DNA of 64,000 bases, taken from Bacillaceae bacterium SAS-127. GTDB taxonomy: Bacteria > Bacillota > Bacilli > Bacillales > Domibacillaceae. The DNA lies in assembly GCA_002261155.1 (NCBI GenBank), contig NKXN01000030.1, positions 124,001 through 188,000 of the forward strand. The letters are read 5' to 3'. This document shows, piece after piece, positions 35,595-44,678 of this stretch (within the stretch, counting starts at the first letter, position 1; every line of letters begins with the position of its first letter). Made by a program: the position numbers and the translations under genes. The notes beneath the pieces were generated by a model. That model was given only the letters and a program-made list of their open reading frames with translations. It did no database searches and had not been told where the DNA came from.

Positions 35595-35828
35595 TTGAGT
35601 GATTTTTTCATTGTCTTAATCTTTGTTGGGTGCGTGACAGTCTTTCTGTCTGTATTTTATACTGTTCGGGTATTTAAACAGCACGAGACAGCAAAGGAAG
35701 GCTTAGATTCGTCGATCCCGGAAACTGTACAGCAGCATCCATATATTAAAAACCCTATTTTTTGGTCCTATATTATTGGATTTGGTGTTTTATTAATTTT
35801 CGTATTTTATTTAATAGCCAATAGGTAA
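35595..35828 (+). CDS. Small two-helix membrane protein, 77 aa
   Basis: I do not recognise this gene by name. It has an N-terminal helix (FFIVLIFVGCVTVFLSVFYT), a soluble middle with IPETVQQHPYIKNP, and a second helix (FWSYIIGFGVLLIFVFYLIA). The start is TTG 35595, eight bases after AGGGAG; earlier in-frame GTG and TTG codons overlap the site. It lies 64 bases after ykuI and could be on the same transcript. A bidirectional terminator follows. Confidence 0.7.
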   Translation: MSDFFIVLIFVGCVTVFLSVFYTVRVFKQHETAKEGLDSSIPETVQQHPYIKNPIFWSYIIGFGVLLIFVFYLIANR

Positions 35829-35835
35829 GAAGAGG

Positions 35836-35864
35836 AAAGGAGGCTCAAGGTTGAACCTCCTTTT
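35836..35864. terminator. Terminator between small membrane protein and glutaredoxin-like gene
   Basis: AAAGGAGG-C-TCAA / TTGA-A-CCTCCTTT stem with a two-base loop and A/T flanks on both sides. Confidence 0.8.
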
Positions 35865-35867
35865 GAT

Positions 35868-36110
35868 TTAAAGGTTATGTTTAGTTAACAGTTCGTTTAA
35901 CTTATCAATGTCAAATCCTCGTACAACTTCGTTTTCTACGATAATGGTTGGAGTAGATAAAGACTGCCACTTGATTTGTAGCTCTTCCTTAAATAGTGGA
36001 TTAGAAGCAATGTTCCTTTCTTCATAATGCACTCCACGATCGTTGAAAAATAATTTGATAATATTGCATGGTGGACATTCTGGTTGGGTATACAGAATAA
36101 TAGAAGCCAA
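35868..36110 (-). CDS. Glutaredoxin-like thiol protein
   Basis: Thioredoxin-fold redox protein of 80 residues. The active motif CPPC is at Cys12-Cys15 in YTQPECPPCNIIKLFF, followed by VHYEERNIASNP, the cis-Pro region LSTPTIIVENEVVRGFD and a C-terminal helix. This fits the NrdH/YtnI-like glutaredoxin group reduced by thioredoxin reductase or bacillithiol, though the partner is not known. The start is TTG 36110 with AGGAGGAG six bases before it. It is a single gene convergent with the small membrane protein gene. Confidence 0.87.
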   Translation of the reverse strand: MASIILYTQPECPPCNIIKLFFNDRGVHYEERNIASNPLFKEELQIKWQSLSTPTIIVENEVVRGFDIDKLNELLTKHNL

Positions 36111-36293
36111 TATTTTCTCCTCCTATAAACTCATAAAAGCCTTATTTTAAATATAAAATAAAATAAAATAGTTGGATATGAAATAGATGTATGGTATATT
36201 TCATTTGCCTATTTATTTTATAACAAAAGGATTATGTACGGTCAAAAACAAAATAAATATTGGAAAGACAGATGAAAGGAGTCAACCGATACT

Positions 36294-36545
36294 ATGTCAC
36301 AATTAATGGGAATTGTCCAACGTTTGAAATCATTGCAAGAAGGTGGAGAAGCAGGCGAGGTTCAACAACGACTGTTCGAAGTGAACGGCAAAACTTTATG
36401 CCAGGTGAAATATTTTCCAGGGAAAGATACATTTGAACTAGAAGTATACGATAAAGATGGTAAAGGAAGTAAATATCCTTTTGATGATATCGATATGACG
36501 GCAATTGAGATCTTTGACTTATTACAAGAAGAAAAACAACAATGA
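36294..36545 (+). CDS. ykuJ: YkuJ family protein
   Basis: Small protein of 83 residues, closely similar to B. subtilis YkuJ. Shared stretches are MSQLMGIVQRLKSLQE, FEVNGKTLCQVKYFPG, FELEVYDK and the ending YPFDDIDMTAIEIFDLLQE. The fold is a small alpha/beta sandwich; function unknown. ATG 36294 follows AAAGGAG at a slightly long spacing. In B. subtilis ykuK and ykzF separate it from ykuL; here both are missing and darB comes next. Confidence 0.93.
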   Translation: MSQLMGIVQRLKSLQEGGEAGEVQQRLFEVNGKTLCQVKYFPGKDTFELEVYDKDGKGSKYPFDDIDMTAIEIFDLLQEEKQQ

Positions 36546-36658
36546 TTCATATAATGCCCTGCTTCATTCAATGAGCAGGGGTTATTTATGTTTAATAATG
36601 GAACGCAAGTGGGTAACTTTGATATAATGAAAAAAGGGTGTAATGTATTATTTGGGGA

Positions 36659-36674
36659 GTAAAGCGCTTACAAA
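36659..36674. promoter_or_regulatory. cre-like site upstream of darB
   Basis: GTAAAGCGCTTACA contains the near-palindromic core GTAAGCGCTTTAC on the other strand, close to catabolite-responsive elements bound by CcpA. It lies downstream of a TATAAT at about 36626 and 21 bases before the darB start, so binding could act as a roadblock. Confidence 0.5.
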
Positions 36675-36694
36675 AAGAATAAAGGGGTAGTTCA

Positions 36695-37135
36695 ATGATT
36701 TCTTTTCAAAGTAAGGACGTATTAAATACAAATATAATGGATTACATAATCCCGTCAGAAAAAGTTGCTCATGTTCAGCCGGGGAATAATCTTGAGCATG
36801 CGCTCTTAGTGCTAACAAAAAGCGGATATACAGCTATTCCAGTTTTAGATGCCAAATACCGATTGCAAGGATTAATTAGTATTCCAATGATTACAGAGGC
36901 TATTTTAGGCCTGGAAAGAATCGAATTTGAGAAGTTAGAAAATATGAAAGTGGAAGAAGTGATGGCAATCGACAAGCCGTCGTTAACGGTCCATGATCAT
37001 TTCCGTAAAGCACTCGGGTTATTAATCAATCACCCTTTTTTGTGTGTTACCAATGAAGAAGGAGAATTTCAAGGTATTCTGACGAGAAGGGTTATCTTAA
37101 AGCAATTGAATTATCACGTCGATCAGTTGAAATAA
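36695..37135 (+). CDS. darB: c-di-AMP-binding CBS protein DarB (CbpB, YkuL)
   Basis: Protein of 146 residues made of two CBS domains, very close to B. subtilis DarB. Key stretches are EKVAHVQPGNNLEHALLVLTKSGYTAIPVLD, GLERIEFEKLENMKVEEVM and FLCVTNEEGEFQGILTRRVILKQLN. Without c-di-AMP, B. subtilis DarB activates the (p)ppGpp synthetase Rel and pyruvate carboxylase; c-di-AMP stops this, linking potassium status to the stringent response. ATG 36695 follows AAAGGGG. Its neighbourhood with ccpC is kept from B. subtilis, and ktrC, a further c-di-AMP-linked potassium gene, lies 3 kb away. Confidence 0.94.
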   Translation: MISFQSKDVLNTNIMDYIIPSEKVAHVQPGNNLEHALLVLTKSGYTAIPVLDAKYRLQGLISIPMITEAILGLERIEFEKLENMKVEEVMAIDKPSLTVHDHFRKALGLLINHPFLCVTNEEGEFQGILTRRVILKQLNYHVDQLK

Positions 37136-37156
37136 AAACTTATAAAATGATCTAAT

Positions 37157-37198
37157 AGAGTCAGATCCCTCTTACATTATATCAAGGGGTTTGGCTTT
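37157..37198 (+). terminator. Probable terminator after darB
   Basis: AGTCAGATCCCT can pair with AGGGGTTTGGCT using some G-T pairs, with a 14-base loop, followed by TTTTTG. Imperfect, so only moderate support. Confidence 0.6.
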
Positions 37199-37223
37199 TT
37201 GTATTTAGCTGGAGGAGATATTG

Positions 37224-38093
37224 ATGGTGTTTTCAGAATCTCAGTTGCTAACTGTATTAGCGGAAGAAATGAATATGAGAAAAGCTGCGGAGCGTTTATT
37301 TGTCTCTCAACCTGCGCTGTCGCAACGATTACAAACGATTGAAAAGGGTTGGGGAACGAGAGTATTTAATCGAACGACAAAGGGCTTAACGTTGACGCCA
37401 GCGGGAGAAATGATTATTCAATTTTCAAAAGAAGTGGTGGAGAAAAGAGAGAAGGTAGTTGAAAGCATCCAATCATTGGAATCGGAAGTTCATGGAACAT
37501 TAAAAATTGCTTGTGCATCCATTGTCGGGCAAAATTGGCTCCCGCAAGTGCTGAAACGCTTTGTTGAACGATATCCTCACGCTAAAATTTCTTTAATGAC
37601 CGGCTGGAGCAGTGAAATTTCTAAAGCATTATATGAAGGAGAAGTACATATAGGAATCATTCGCGGCACACCTGATTGGAAAGGGAGGAAAATTCATTTA
37701 TTTAAGGATAGTCTATTTTTAGTTGATCGAGAAATTAAATATGTAGATGAAATATTAACGACAGATAAACCATTTATTCAATTTAAAAGCGATTCAACTT
37801 ACTTTCAGGAAATACAAGAATGGTGGCACCGGCAATTTCAAAGTGCGCCCAAACAATCGATTATTGTCGATCAAATTGAGACGTGTCGACAAATGGCGTT
37901 TAACGGGATCGGCTATGCTATATTGCCTGAAATTACGTTAAATGGCACATCGAGTGAAGTGTATAAAATCCCATTGCTTGACCAAGATCAATGCCCTCTA
38001 CGTCGAGATACGTGGCTTCTAGGGTATGACTCAGCCTTTGAGTTAAGACAAGTCCAAGCATTTATTGAAGTGATTGAAGAGTTTAAACAGTAA
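37224..38093 (+). CDS. ccpC: LysR-family regulator CcpC
   Basis: LysR-type regulator of 289 residues matching B. subtilis CcpC, the citrate-responsive regulator of citB and citZ. The helix-turn-helix is MRKAAERLFVSQPALSQRLQTIEK, followed by GTRVFNRTTKGLTLTPAGE. The effector domain shows LKIACASIVGQNWLPQVLKRF, SLMTGWSSEISKALYEG and HIGIIRGTPDWKG. The start is ATG 37224, six bases after GGAGGAG, with TTG 37221 as an alternative. It follows darB as in the B. subtilis ykuL-ccpC pair. It would tune the TCA cycle entry that uses acetyl-CoA from the pdh complex. Confidence 0.93.
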   Translation: MVFSESQLLTVLAEEMNMRKAAERLFVSQPALSQRLQTIEKGWGTRVFNRTTKGLTLTPAGEMIIQFSKEVVEKREKVVESIQSLESEVHGTLKIACASIVGQNWLPQVLKRFVERYPHAKISLMTGWSSEISKALYEGEVHIGIIRGTPDWKGRKIHLFKDSLFLVDREIKYVDEILTTDKPFIQFKSDSTYFQEIQEWWHRQFQSAPKQSIIVDQIETCRQMAFNGIGYAILPEITLNGTSSEVYKIPLLDQDQCPLRRDTWLLGYDSAFELRQVQAFIEVIEEFKQ

Positions 38094-38206
38094 CGATGTG
38101 ATCTAGTTAAAATTGCTTGTGAAATTTACTTCACTCTGTTAAATTAATAAGAAATGCAGACGAAATCGTCGGCAATACATAAGTTGTTAGAGGAGGAATA
38201 CATAAC

Positions 38207-38917
38207 ATGAAAATGATGGATGCACACGAGATTATTTCCTTTATTGGAAACAGTAAAAAATCAACACCAGTAAAAGTATACGTAAAAGGTGAAGTAGAAG
38301 GTATTGACTTTGGTTCATCTGCTCAAACGTTCCTTGAAGGAAAATCAGGAGTTGTCTTTGGTGAATGGTCAGAAATTTCTGAAGCACTTCAACAAAACGA
38401 AGATAAAATTGAAGACTACGTAGTTGAAAACGACCGTCGCAATTCAGCGATTCCTTTGTTAGATCTTAAAGGGATTAACGCTAGAATTGAACCAGGAGCA
38501 ATTATTCGTGACCAAGTAGAAATCGGCAATAATGTCGTGATCATGATGGGAGCGTCTATTAATATCGGTTCTGTCATTGGGGACGGAACGATGATTGATA
38601 TGAATGCGGTTCTTGGTGGTCGTGCGACTGTCGGGAAAAACTGTCACGTAGGGGCGGGAGCTGTCATTGCTGGCGTTATTGAGCCACCATCTGCTAAGCC
38701 GGTTGTGCTAGAAGATGATGTATTAATCGGAGCGAATGCGGTTATTTTAGAAGGTGTCACAGTAGGGAAAGGTTCTGTTGTTGGAGCGGGAGCGATCGTA
38801 ACGAAAGATATTCCTCCATACTCTGTAGCAGCAGGTGCACCAGCAAAAGTCATTAAGCAAATCGATGACAAAACAAAGTCTAAAACAGAAATTATGCAGG
38901 AGCTTCGTAAACTATAA
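38207..38917 (+). CDS. dapH: Tetrahydrodipicolinate N-acetyltransferase
   Basis: Acetylates tetrahydrodipicolinate in the acetyl branch of diaminopimelate/lysine synthesis. The 236-residue protein has an N-terminal domain ([21 protein letters not shown]) and a left-handed beta-helix of hexapeptide repeats from about residue 90, with [41 protein letters not shown] and the acetyl-CoA site near [10 protein letters not shown]. The end [17 protein letters not shown] is typical. ATG 38207 follows AGAGGAGG. dapL starts 81 bases on, with a terminator-like hairpin between them. Confidence 0.97.
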   Translation: MKMMDAHEIISFIGNSKKSTPVKVYVKGEVEGIDFGSSAQTFLEGKSGVVFGEWSEISEALQQNEDKIEDYVVENDRRNSAIPLLDLKGINARIEPGAIIRDQVEIGNNVVIMMGASINIGSVIGDGTMIDMNAVLGGRATVGKNCHVGAGAVIAGVIEPPSAKPVVLEDDVLIGANAVILEGVTVGKGSVVGAGAIVTKDIPPYSVAAGAPAKVIKQIDDKTKSKTEIMQELRKL

Positions 38918-38944
38918 GAAGCTACTGTGAGTTAAAGAATCGAT

Positions 38945-38977
38945 CAGGCGTGGGCTTTTCAGCTCACGCCTGTTTTT
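38945..38977 (+). terminator. Terminator or attenuating hairpin between dapH and dapL
   Basis: CAGGCGTGGGCT-TTTC-AGCTCACGCCTG then TTTTT. It may end part of the dapH transcripts before dapL. Confidence 0.85.
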
Positions 38978-38998
38978 AAAGAAAAGAGGGCAAGCAAC

Positions 38999-40132
38999 AT
39001 GACGATTAATCCATTTATTCAAATTAGAAGAGATCTTCATCAAATACCGGAGCTCGGATTTCAAGAAGTAAAAACTCAGCGTTACTTATTAAATTATTTG
39101 CAAGCTTTGCCTCAAGACCGATTGGAAATTAACATATGGAAAACAGGAATATTAGTGAAAATCAAAGGAAAAAAACCTTCACGTACGATTGGGTATCGAG
39201 CGGATATCGATGGATTACCGATTACTGAGCAAACAGGATTGCCGTTTAGTTCCACACACGAAGGAGCGATGCATGCCTGCGGTCATGACCTCCATATGAG
39301 CATCGGTCTTGGTGTGTTAACTCATTTTGTGGAAACAGAAATCAATGATGATTTAGTGTTTATATTTCAGCCGGCCGAAGAGGGGCCTGGTGGTGCGGCA
39401 CCAATGATGCAAAGTGAGATGCTGCAACGATGGATGCCGGACGAAATCTATGCTCTCCATATTGCGCCTGAATACCCAGTTGGCTCCATCGCCACTAAAC
39501 CTGGGCTGTTGTTTGCTAATACATCAGAACTATATATCGATTTAAAAGGAAAAGGTGGTCATGCAGCGTATCCTCATGAAACGAAGGATATGGTTGTTGC
39601 AGCGGCTCATTTAACGACCCAGTTGCAAACGGTTGTCGCAAGAAATATCGATCCGCTCGATAGTGCTGTAGTGACTATAGGAAAGATTACTGGTGGAACG
39701 GTTCAAAATATTATTGCAGAGACAGCTAGAATGGAAGGGACAATTCGCACCCTTTCTGCTGAAGCGATGCAAAAGGTGAAGAAACGCATAGAAGCGTTAG
39801 TAAAAGGCATCGAATGTGGGTTTGATTGTGAAGCTAGGATCGACTATGGAAGCAATTATTATCAAGTAAATAATGATCAAGCGGTTGCGGAGCGTTTCAT
39901 GAATTTTATGGAAGAAAAAGAAGGCGTTCATTTAGTTGTTTGTAAAGAAGCGATGACAGGTGAGGACTTCGGTTACATGTTGAAGGAAATACCAGGGCTT
40001 ATGTTCTGGCTCGGAGTAGGCTCAGAGCATGGCTTGCACCATGCGAAATTAAATCCAAGCGAAGAGGCGATTACCTTTGCAATAGAAGCGATCACAAGCT
40101 ATTTTCACTATTTGTCTGATCAAGCTAAATAA
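38999..40132 (+). CDS. dapL: N-acetyldiaminopimelate deacetylase
   Basis: M20-family metallohydrolase of 377 residues that removes the acetyl group to give LL-diaminopimelate; B. subtilis calls it YkuR/DapL. Metal-binding regions are visible: [48 protein letters not shown] with the catalytic Glu, [10 protein letters not shown], and the C-terminal [13 protein letters not shown]. The dimer domain ([16 protein letters not shown]) is in the middle. ATG 38999 follows GAGGGCAAG. It belongs with dapH just upstream and uses the product of PatA-type transamination. Confidence 0.95.
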   Translation: MTINPFIQIRRDLHQIPELGFQEVKTQRYLLNYLQALPQDRLEINIWKTGILVKIKGKKPSRTIGYRADIDGLPITEQTGLPFSSTHEGAMHACGHDLHMSIGLGVLTHFVETEINDDLVFIFQPAEEGPGGAAPMMQSEMLQRWMPDEIYALHIAPEYPVGSIATKPGLLFANTSELYIDLKGKGGHAAYPHETKDMVVAAAHLTTQLQTVVARNIDPLDSAVVTIGKITGGTVQNIIAETARMEGTIRTLSAEAMQKVKKRIEALVKGIECGFDCEARIDYGSNYYQVNNDQAVAERFMNFMEEKEGVHLVVCKEAMTGEDFGYMLKEIPGLMFWLGVGSEHGLHHAKLNPSEEAITFAIEAITSYFHYLSDQAK

Positions 40133-40210
40133 GAAGCAACAGTTGTTTTATCCCGATTTGTGGTAAAATAAACATAACTTGAATTTTGTTTAATTAGTGG
40201 AGGAATTTTT

Positions 40211-40873
40211 GTGAAAAAAGAGTTTGTCGTCATTGGTTTAGGTCGTTTCGGTGGGAGTATTTGTCGAGCACTAGCAGAACAAGGGATGGAAGTTATGGCC
40301 ATTGATGTAGATGAGGACCGGGTAAACGAATTTGCTTCGATTGCTTCTCATGCCGTAGTAGCGGATACAACAGATGAGTCCGTTTTAAAGAGCTTAGGGA
40401 TTAGAAACTTTGATCATGTAATTGTGGCCATTGGAGAGGATATTCAATCGAGTATTTTAACTACGCTTATATTAAAGGAAATAGGTGTGCAGCGTATTAC
40501 AGCAAAGGCACAAAATGATTACCATGAAAAAGTATTAAGAAAAATTGGTGCTGACCAAGTGGTGCATCCAGAACGCGATATGGGCAAACGAATCGCCAAT
40601 AATATGATTTCAAATAATGTGTTAGATTACTTAGAGTTATCAGATGAACACTCTATCGTGGAAATTGTCGCCAATGAATTACTGGCAGGCAACTCGATCA
40701 TAGATTTGGATATTCGGGCACGATATGGTATTAATATTGTGGCGATTAAAAGAGGCAGAGAAGTGATTGTTTCTCCTCATCCAGCAGAACCTATTCAAAA
40801 AGGTGATTTATTAATTGTTATTGGTGCCGATTCAGATATTAGTCGTTTTGAGAAGAGAGTAATGAATGGATAA
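40211..40873 (+). CDS. ktrC: Potassium uptake regulatory subunit KtrC (RCK domain)
   Basis: Cytosolic gating subunit of a Ktr potassium channel, 220 residues. The RCK_N domain binds nucleotide through VVIGLGRFGGSICRALAEQG (GxGxxG at residues 9-14) with Asp at the end of strand 2 (MAIDVDEDRV); an RCK_C domain (about 140-220) includes YGINIVAIKRGREVIVSP, which in relatives binds c-di-AMP. It forms octameric rings below KtrD or KtrB. The start is GTG 40211 after GTGGAGGA. No membrane subunit gene is adjacent, as for ktrC in B. subtilis. Confidence 0.94.
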   Translation: MKKEFVVIGLGRFGGSICRALAEQGMEVMAIDVDEDRVNEFASIASHAVVADTTDESVLKSLGIRNFDHVIVAIGEDIQSSILTTLILKEIGVQRITAKAQNDYHEKVLRKIGADQVVHPERDMGKRIANNMISNNVLDYLELSDEHSIVEIVANELLAGNSIIDLDIRARYGINIVAIKRGREVIVSPHPAEPIQKGDLLIVIGADSDISRFEKRVMNG

Positions 40874-40879
40874 TAACTA

Positions 40880-40911
40880 AAAAAGGATGCGTGTTTCTTC
40901 GCATCCTTTTT
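40880..40911. terminator. Terminator between ktrC and rnjA
   Basis: AAAAAGGATGCG-TGTTTCTT-CGCATCCTTTTT, A- and T-flanked and placed between convergent genes. Confidence 0.92.
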
Positions 40912-40926
40912 GTCGATGTATATTTT

Positions 40927-42594
40927 TTACACTTCCATAATAATTGGTAAAATCATTGGGCGACGCTTCGTTTTTTCATAAAGAAATGGAGCTAACGTAT
41001 CAATGATTTCATTTTTGATTTCAGACCATTGAGATGTTTTCTTGTTTAGTACTTTATGAATATGTTTATTGAGCATGCTTTGTGCTTCATAAATTAAGTC
41101 ACCTGATTCACGCATATAAACAAATCCACGAGAAATAATATCTGGGCCTGCTTCTACCTTATAGTCCTTCATATTGATGCTGACGACGACAATGACAAGT
41201 CCTTCTTCAGATAAAATACGGCGGTCACGCAAGACAATATTTCCGATATCGCCGATTCCGCTACCATCAATGTAGACAGAACCAGAAGGGATTTTTCCTG
41301 CAATCTCAGCAGAATCTCTACTCAAGGCTAACACATCACCATTGTCCATAATAAAACAATGATCTTCTGGCACGCCACAGTCGACTGCATGTTGGATATG
41401 AACCCTTTGCATGCGGTATTCCCCATGGATCGGCATAAAGAATTTAGGTTTAATCAAGCGAAGCATTAGCTTTTGTTCTTCTTGTCCACCATGGCCAGAC
41501 GTGTGAATATCACTTAATGGTCCGTGAATGACTTCAGCTCCTGCACGGTAAAGCATATTGATCGTTCTGTTCACACTAATCGTGTTTCCAGGAATAGGAG
41601 AGGAAGAAAAGACGACTGTATCTCCAGGTTGTATTTGTATTTGACGATGTGTACCATTAGCAATTCTAGATAAAGCAGCCATAGGTTCCCCTTGGCTTCC
41701 TGTACATAGAATCGTTACTTTGTTAGCTGGTAAACGATTCAGCTGTTGCGTATCGACAAATGTATTTTTTGGGCAGCGGATGTAACCTAGTTCTTGACCG
41801 ATATTGATAGCAGCTTCCATGCTACGTCCGAAAACGGCTACTTTTCTACCGTTTTCTACAGCGGCTTCTACCACTTGTTGAAGACGATGGATGTTTGAAG
41901 CAAAGGTTGCAAAGATAATTCTTCCCTCCACCTTACGGAAAACATCATGGATGCTTTCACCAACACGGCGTTCAGACATAGTGAAGTTAGGCACTTCACT
42001 ATTTGTGCTGTCAGACAAAAGGCAAAGAACGCCTTCTTTTCCGATTTCAGCCATTTTAGTTAGGTTGGCTGGTTCTCCAACTGGAGTGAAGTCGAATTTG
42101 AAATCTCCTGTATGAACAATGTTTCCAGGAGGCGTTTTCACAACAATTCCATAGGAGTCAGGGATGCTATGTGTCGTACGGAAGAAAGTAACAGATGTCT
42201 TTCTAAATTTAATCACATCATCTTCATGGATTTCATGAAGAGTTGTTTGACGAAGTAACCCATGTTCTTCTAATTTATTTCTAATTAATCCAAGAGCAAG
42301 CTTTCCACCGTATATAGGAATATTCACTTGGCGAAGCAAGTAAGGAATCCCACCGATGTGATCTTCATGCCCATGAGTAACAAATAACCCTTTAATTTTG
42401 TCTACATTTTTTTCTAAGTAAGTATAATCGGGGATGACATAATCGATCCCTAGCAGTTCGTCTTCAGGGAATTTAATTCCCGCATCAATTAAAATAATTT
42501 CATCTTGAAATTGAACTGCGTACGTATTTTTGCCGATCTCACCCAAACCGCCTAGGGCGAACACAGCTGTTTGATCATTTTTAACAAATTTCAT
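40927..42594 (-). CDS. rnjA: Ribonuclease J1
   Basis: Metallo-beta-lactamase ribonuclease with 5'-exonuclease and endonuclease activity, central to mRNA turnover and 16S rRNA maturation. It has 555 residues. The metal motif HxHxDH is in [14 protein letters not shown] (His74, His76, Asp78, His79); other marks are [35 protein letters not shown], the beta-[16 protein letters not shown] and the [11 protein letters not shown] and IPIHGEYRM stretches. A C-terminal domain follows. ATG 42594 lies three bases after the rpoY stop, forming the rpoY-rnjA operon found throughout bacilli. Confidence 0.97.
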   Translation of the reverse strand: MKFVKNDQTAVFALGGLGEIGKNTYAVQFQDEIILIDAGIKFPEDELLGIDYVIPDYTYLEKNVDKIKGLFVTHGHEDHIGGIPYLLRQVNIPIYGGKLALGLIRNKLEEHGLLRQTTLHEIHEDDVIKFRKTSVTFFRTTHSIPDSYGIVVKTPPGNIVHTGDFKFDFTPVGEPANLTKMAEIGKEGVLCLLSDSTNSEVPNFTMSERRVGESIHDVFRKVEGRIIFATFASNIHRLQQVVEAAVENGRKVAVFGRSMEAAINIGQELGYIRCPKNTFVDTQQLNRLPANKVTILCTGSQGEPMAALSRIANGTHRQIQIQPGDTVVFSSSPIPGNTISVNRTINMLYRAGAEVIHGPLSDIHTSGHGGQEEQKLMLRLIKPKFFMPIHGEYRMQRVHIQHAVDCGVPEDHCFIMDNGDVLALSRDSAEIAGKIPSGSVYIDGSGIGDIGNIVLRDRRILSEEGLVIVVVSINMKDYKVEAGPDIISRGFVYMRESGDLIYEAQSMLNKHIHKVLNKKTSQWSEIKNEIIDTLAPFLYEKTKRRPMILPIIMEV

Positions 42595-42597
42595 AAG

Positions 42598-42807
42598 TTA
42601 GAGCTGCTCCAGTTTAAAGTTTGGAGATTGTTGTTCGTATTCTAAATAAGAATTTTCGATCTTTTGAACGAATTCAACATTATAGGGGCGGTTTTTTAAT
42701 GCGTGACGAACTTCACGTTCAGAGTTTGCCTCTGTATAAAGGACTCTAGTGTGTTCCCGTACTGGTACTTCTTCTTTTTTTTCTTGATAATACACTTTAA
42801 AAATCAT
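42598..42807 (-). CDS. rpoY: RNA polymerase epsilon subunit RpoY
   Basis: Small RNA polymerase-associated protein of 69 residues (YkzG). It matches the B. subtilis protein through MIFKVYYQEKKEEVPVREHT, the SEREVRHALKNRPYNVEFV middle and YLEYEQQSPNFKLEQL end. The fold resembles phage Gp2, which binds near the polymerase jaw. The ATG is preceded by AAGGAGAGAATACA. It is the first gene of the rpoY-rnjA operon. Confidence 0.96.
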   Translation of the reverse strand: MIFKVYYQEKKEEVPVREHTRVLYTEANSEREVRHALKNRPYNVEFVQKIENSYLEYEQQSPNFKLEQL

Positions 42808-42985
42808 TGTATTCTCTCCTTATCCGAAATGTATATCTAAAACTGGTCCCCCAGTTCTTATAAATACCGTCATTTGTTAATTATATTATATAGAATGTCC
42901 AATACTTTTTCATGCGTTAAGCTTTGCATTCGCGTAGTTTAGATAGCACTTAGTATGGACAATTATTATTGTTTTACACAAAGAC

Positions 42986-43007
42986 AGCCCTTCATAAAGG
43001 AAGGGCT
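42986..43007. terminator. Hairpin downstream of the 23-codon ORF
   Basis: Perfect AGCCCTTC-ATAAAG-GAAGGGCT stem. On the minus strand it lies 14 bases after the stop codon of the small ORF and is followed by GTCTTTG, a weak U tract. Confidence 0.6.
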
Positions 43008-43020
43008 CAACCATTCTTTA

Positions 43021-43092
43021 TTATGCGATTGATTTTCTTCTGAGCATATCTTTCCACTGTTTTGCAAGCTTCTTCTTTAGCTTCTTTAACAT
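43021..43092 (-). CDS. Candidate 23-aa cationic peptide ORF
   Basis: In the 500-base gap between rpoY and ykrA the minus strand has AAGGAGTGATCCACT followed by ATG and 23 codons ending TAA. The peptide begins MLKKLKKKLAKQWKDMLRR and ends KSIA. It has about ten Lys/Arg and two acidic or fewer residues, with hydrophobic residues spaced so that an amphipathic helix is plausible. The excellent ribosome site, -10-like TAAAAT upstream, and hairpin downstream support a real gene. Function unknown. The rest of the gap (42808-42985 and 43093-43309) holds only AT-rich promoter-like sequence. Confidence 0.6.
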   Translation of the reverse strand: MLKKLKKKLAKQWKDMLRRKSIA

Positions 43093-43309
43093 AGTGGATC
43101 ACTCCTTAGCTGTATTTTACCACAACACTATCTAAATATAAAGTAAAATAGGAAATGGTCGCGGTGGTTGTATGTATAGTATGCTATGTGTAAAGCATTT
43201 TTTATTAATGGTAATATAAGGTGTGTTTCGTTGACTTTCTGGAACAATTGGGTTAGTTTTGACTCGAAAGCCCTTATGAATAATAGAGGAAATAAAAGGA
43301 GTCGTCAAG

Positions 43310-44080
43310 ATGACTAAAATCGTTTTTTTTGATATTGATGGAACACTTTTAAATCATGAGAAACAGCTTCCTACTCGAACAAAAGAAGCGGTTAAATTGC
43401 TACAAAATAAAGGGGTTTATACCGCTATTGCAACTGGAAGAGCTCCGTTTATGTTTGAAGATTTACGAAAAGAATTGAGTATCGAATCATTTATTAGTTT
43501 TAATGGACAGTATGTTGTATTTGAAGGAGAAGCTGTTTATTTAAATCCTTTACATATCGACCCTTTAAAGAATTTAGTAGCCCAAGCAAAAGAGAAAGAG
43601 CATCCGCTCGTATTTATGAATGAATCAACGATGAGATCGAATCACCCTCACCATACGCATATTGAAACAAGTTTCAGTAGTTTAAATTTTCCTCACCCGG
43701 AATCTCAACCAGATTTTTATCAACAAAATGATTTATATCAAACACTACTGTTTTGTAGCGAGGAGGATGAAGAGAACTATCGAGAGCAATTTCCTGAATT
43801 CACATTCATTAGATGGCATCCTTACTCTCTTGATATTGTGCCGGTAGGGGGTTCAAAAGCGGTGGGGATAGAGAGAATGTTGGAGCGCCTTCCGTTTGAG
43901 TTGGAAGATGTGTACGCATTTGGAGATGGATTAAATGATATTGAAATGTTACAAGCAGTAGGAACGGGTGTGGCGATGGGAAATGCTCACCCAATTGTAA
44001 AAGAACAGGCGGATATGGTGACAGCCGACGTAGCTGATGATGGCATATTTTTAGCTCTGGAGAAGCTTGGACTTATTTAA
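43310..44080 (+). CDS. ykrA: HAD-family hydrolase, Cof type (YkrA)
   Basis: Haloacid-dehalogenase phosphatase of 256 residues with the C2-cap of the Cof/YkrA group. Motif I is VFFDIDGTLL (nucleophile Asp8), motif II TAIATGRAP, motif III Lys in GGSKAVGIERML, and motif IV YAFGDGLNDIEMLQAVG. It probably dephosphorylates sugar phosphates or phosphorylated cofactors. ATG 43310 follows AAAGGAG. In B. subtilis ykrA lies beside ykrB (def), and the same neighbour is seen here in convergent orientation. Confidence 0.92.
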   Translation: MTKIVFFDIDGTLLNHEKQLPTRTKEAVKLLQNKGVYTAIATGRAPFMFEDLRKELSIESFISFNGQYVVFEGEAVYLNPLHIDPLKNLVAQAKEKEHPLVFMNESTMRSNHPHHTHIETSFSSLNFPHPESQPDFYQQNDLYQTLLFCSEEDEENYREQFPEFTFIRWHPYSLDIVPVGGSKAVGIERMLERLPFELEDVYAFGDGLNDIEMLQAVGTGVAMGNAHPIVKEQADMVTADVADDGIFLALEKLGLI

Positions 44081-44085
44081 TTGTA

Positions 44086-44122
44086 AAAAACAAGCCAGAC
44101 GTAGGTGCTGGCTTGTTTTTTT
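44086..44122. terminator. Terminator between ykrA and def
   Basis: AAAAAACAAGCCAG / CTGGCTTGTTTTTTT with a nine-base loop, flanked for use from both sides. Confidence 0.93.
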
Positions 44123-44123
44123 G

Positions 44124-44678
44124 TTAACGTTCGATAGGTGTAGCGCCTTCTTGTGCTTGAAAAGGTTTTTTGGGGTCAATATGATCATAAAACATCACAC
44201 CGTTTAAATGATCAATTTCATGTTGAAACACAATCGCTGGCACTCCTTTTAAACGAAGCTTCACCTCTTCTCCTTCAAGAGTGGTTCCCTTCACGGTGAC
44301 TCTTGCATAACGGTGAACATAGCCTGGAACATCGCGATCTACAGATAAGCAGCCTTCTCCTGTCGCTAAATAAGCCTTTTCCACTGAGTGACTGACAATA
44401 CGTGGGTTAAAGAGGGCATAACTCAATAATTGATCGTTGTCGTCATGTACTTGCACCGCAATCATCCGCTTTGAAACACCGATTTGCGGAGCGGCTAATC
44501 CTACACCTGGACGCAATCCGTATTTGCCTGCTATTTCAGCATCTTGGCTATTTTTCACATATTGAATAAGCCTTGCTAATGTTTGACGGTCTTCTTCGCT
44601 GGCAGGAAGAACGACTTCCGCCGCTTTTTCTCGTAAAGTAGGATGTCCTTCACGGACGATATCTTTCATCGTAATCAT
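44124..44678 (-). CDS. def: Peptide deformylase
   Basis: Removes the formyl group from new proteins. The 184-residue form equals the B. subtilis YkrB length (type 2 deformylase, with an insertion such as [22 protein letters not shown]). The three motifs are [22 protein letters not shown] (metal Cys) and [16 protein letters not shown] (HExxH variant HEIDH). The start is ATG 44678, eight bases after AGAAGG; an ORF extension to 44705 precedes that site. Metal is probably Fe2+. Convergent with ykrA; a 480-base gap separates it from pdhA. Confidence 0.95.
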   Translation of the reverse strand: MITMKDIVREGHPTLREKAAEVVLPASEEDRQTLARLIQYVKNSQDAEIAGKYGLRPGVGLAAPQIGVSKRMIAVQVHDDNDQLLSYALFNPRIVSHSVEKAYLATGEGCLSVDRDVPGYVHRYARVTVKGTTLEGEEVKLRLKGVPAIVFQHEIDHLNGVMFYDHIDPKKPFQAQEGATPIER

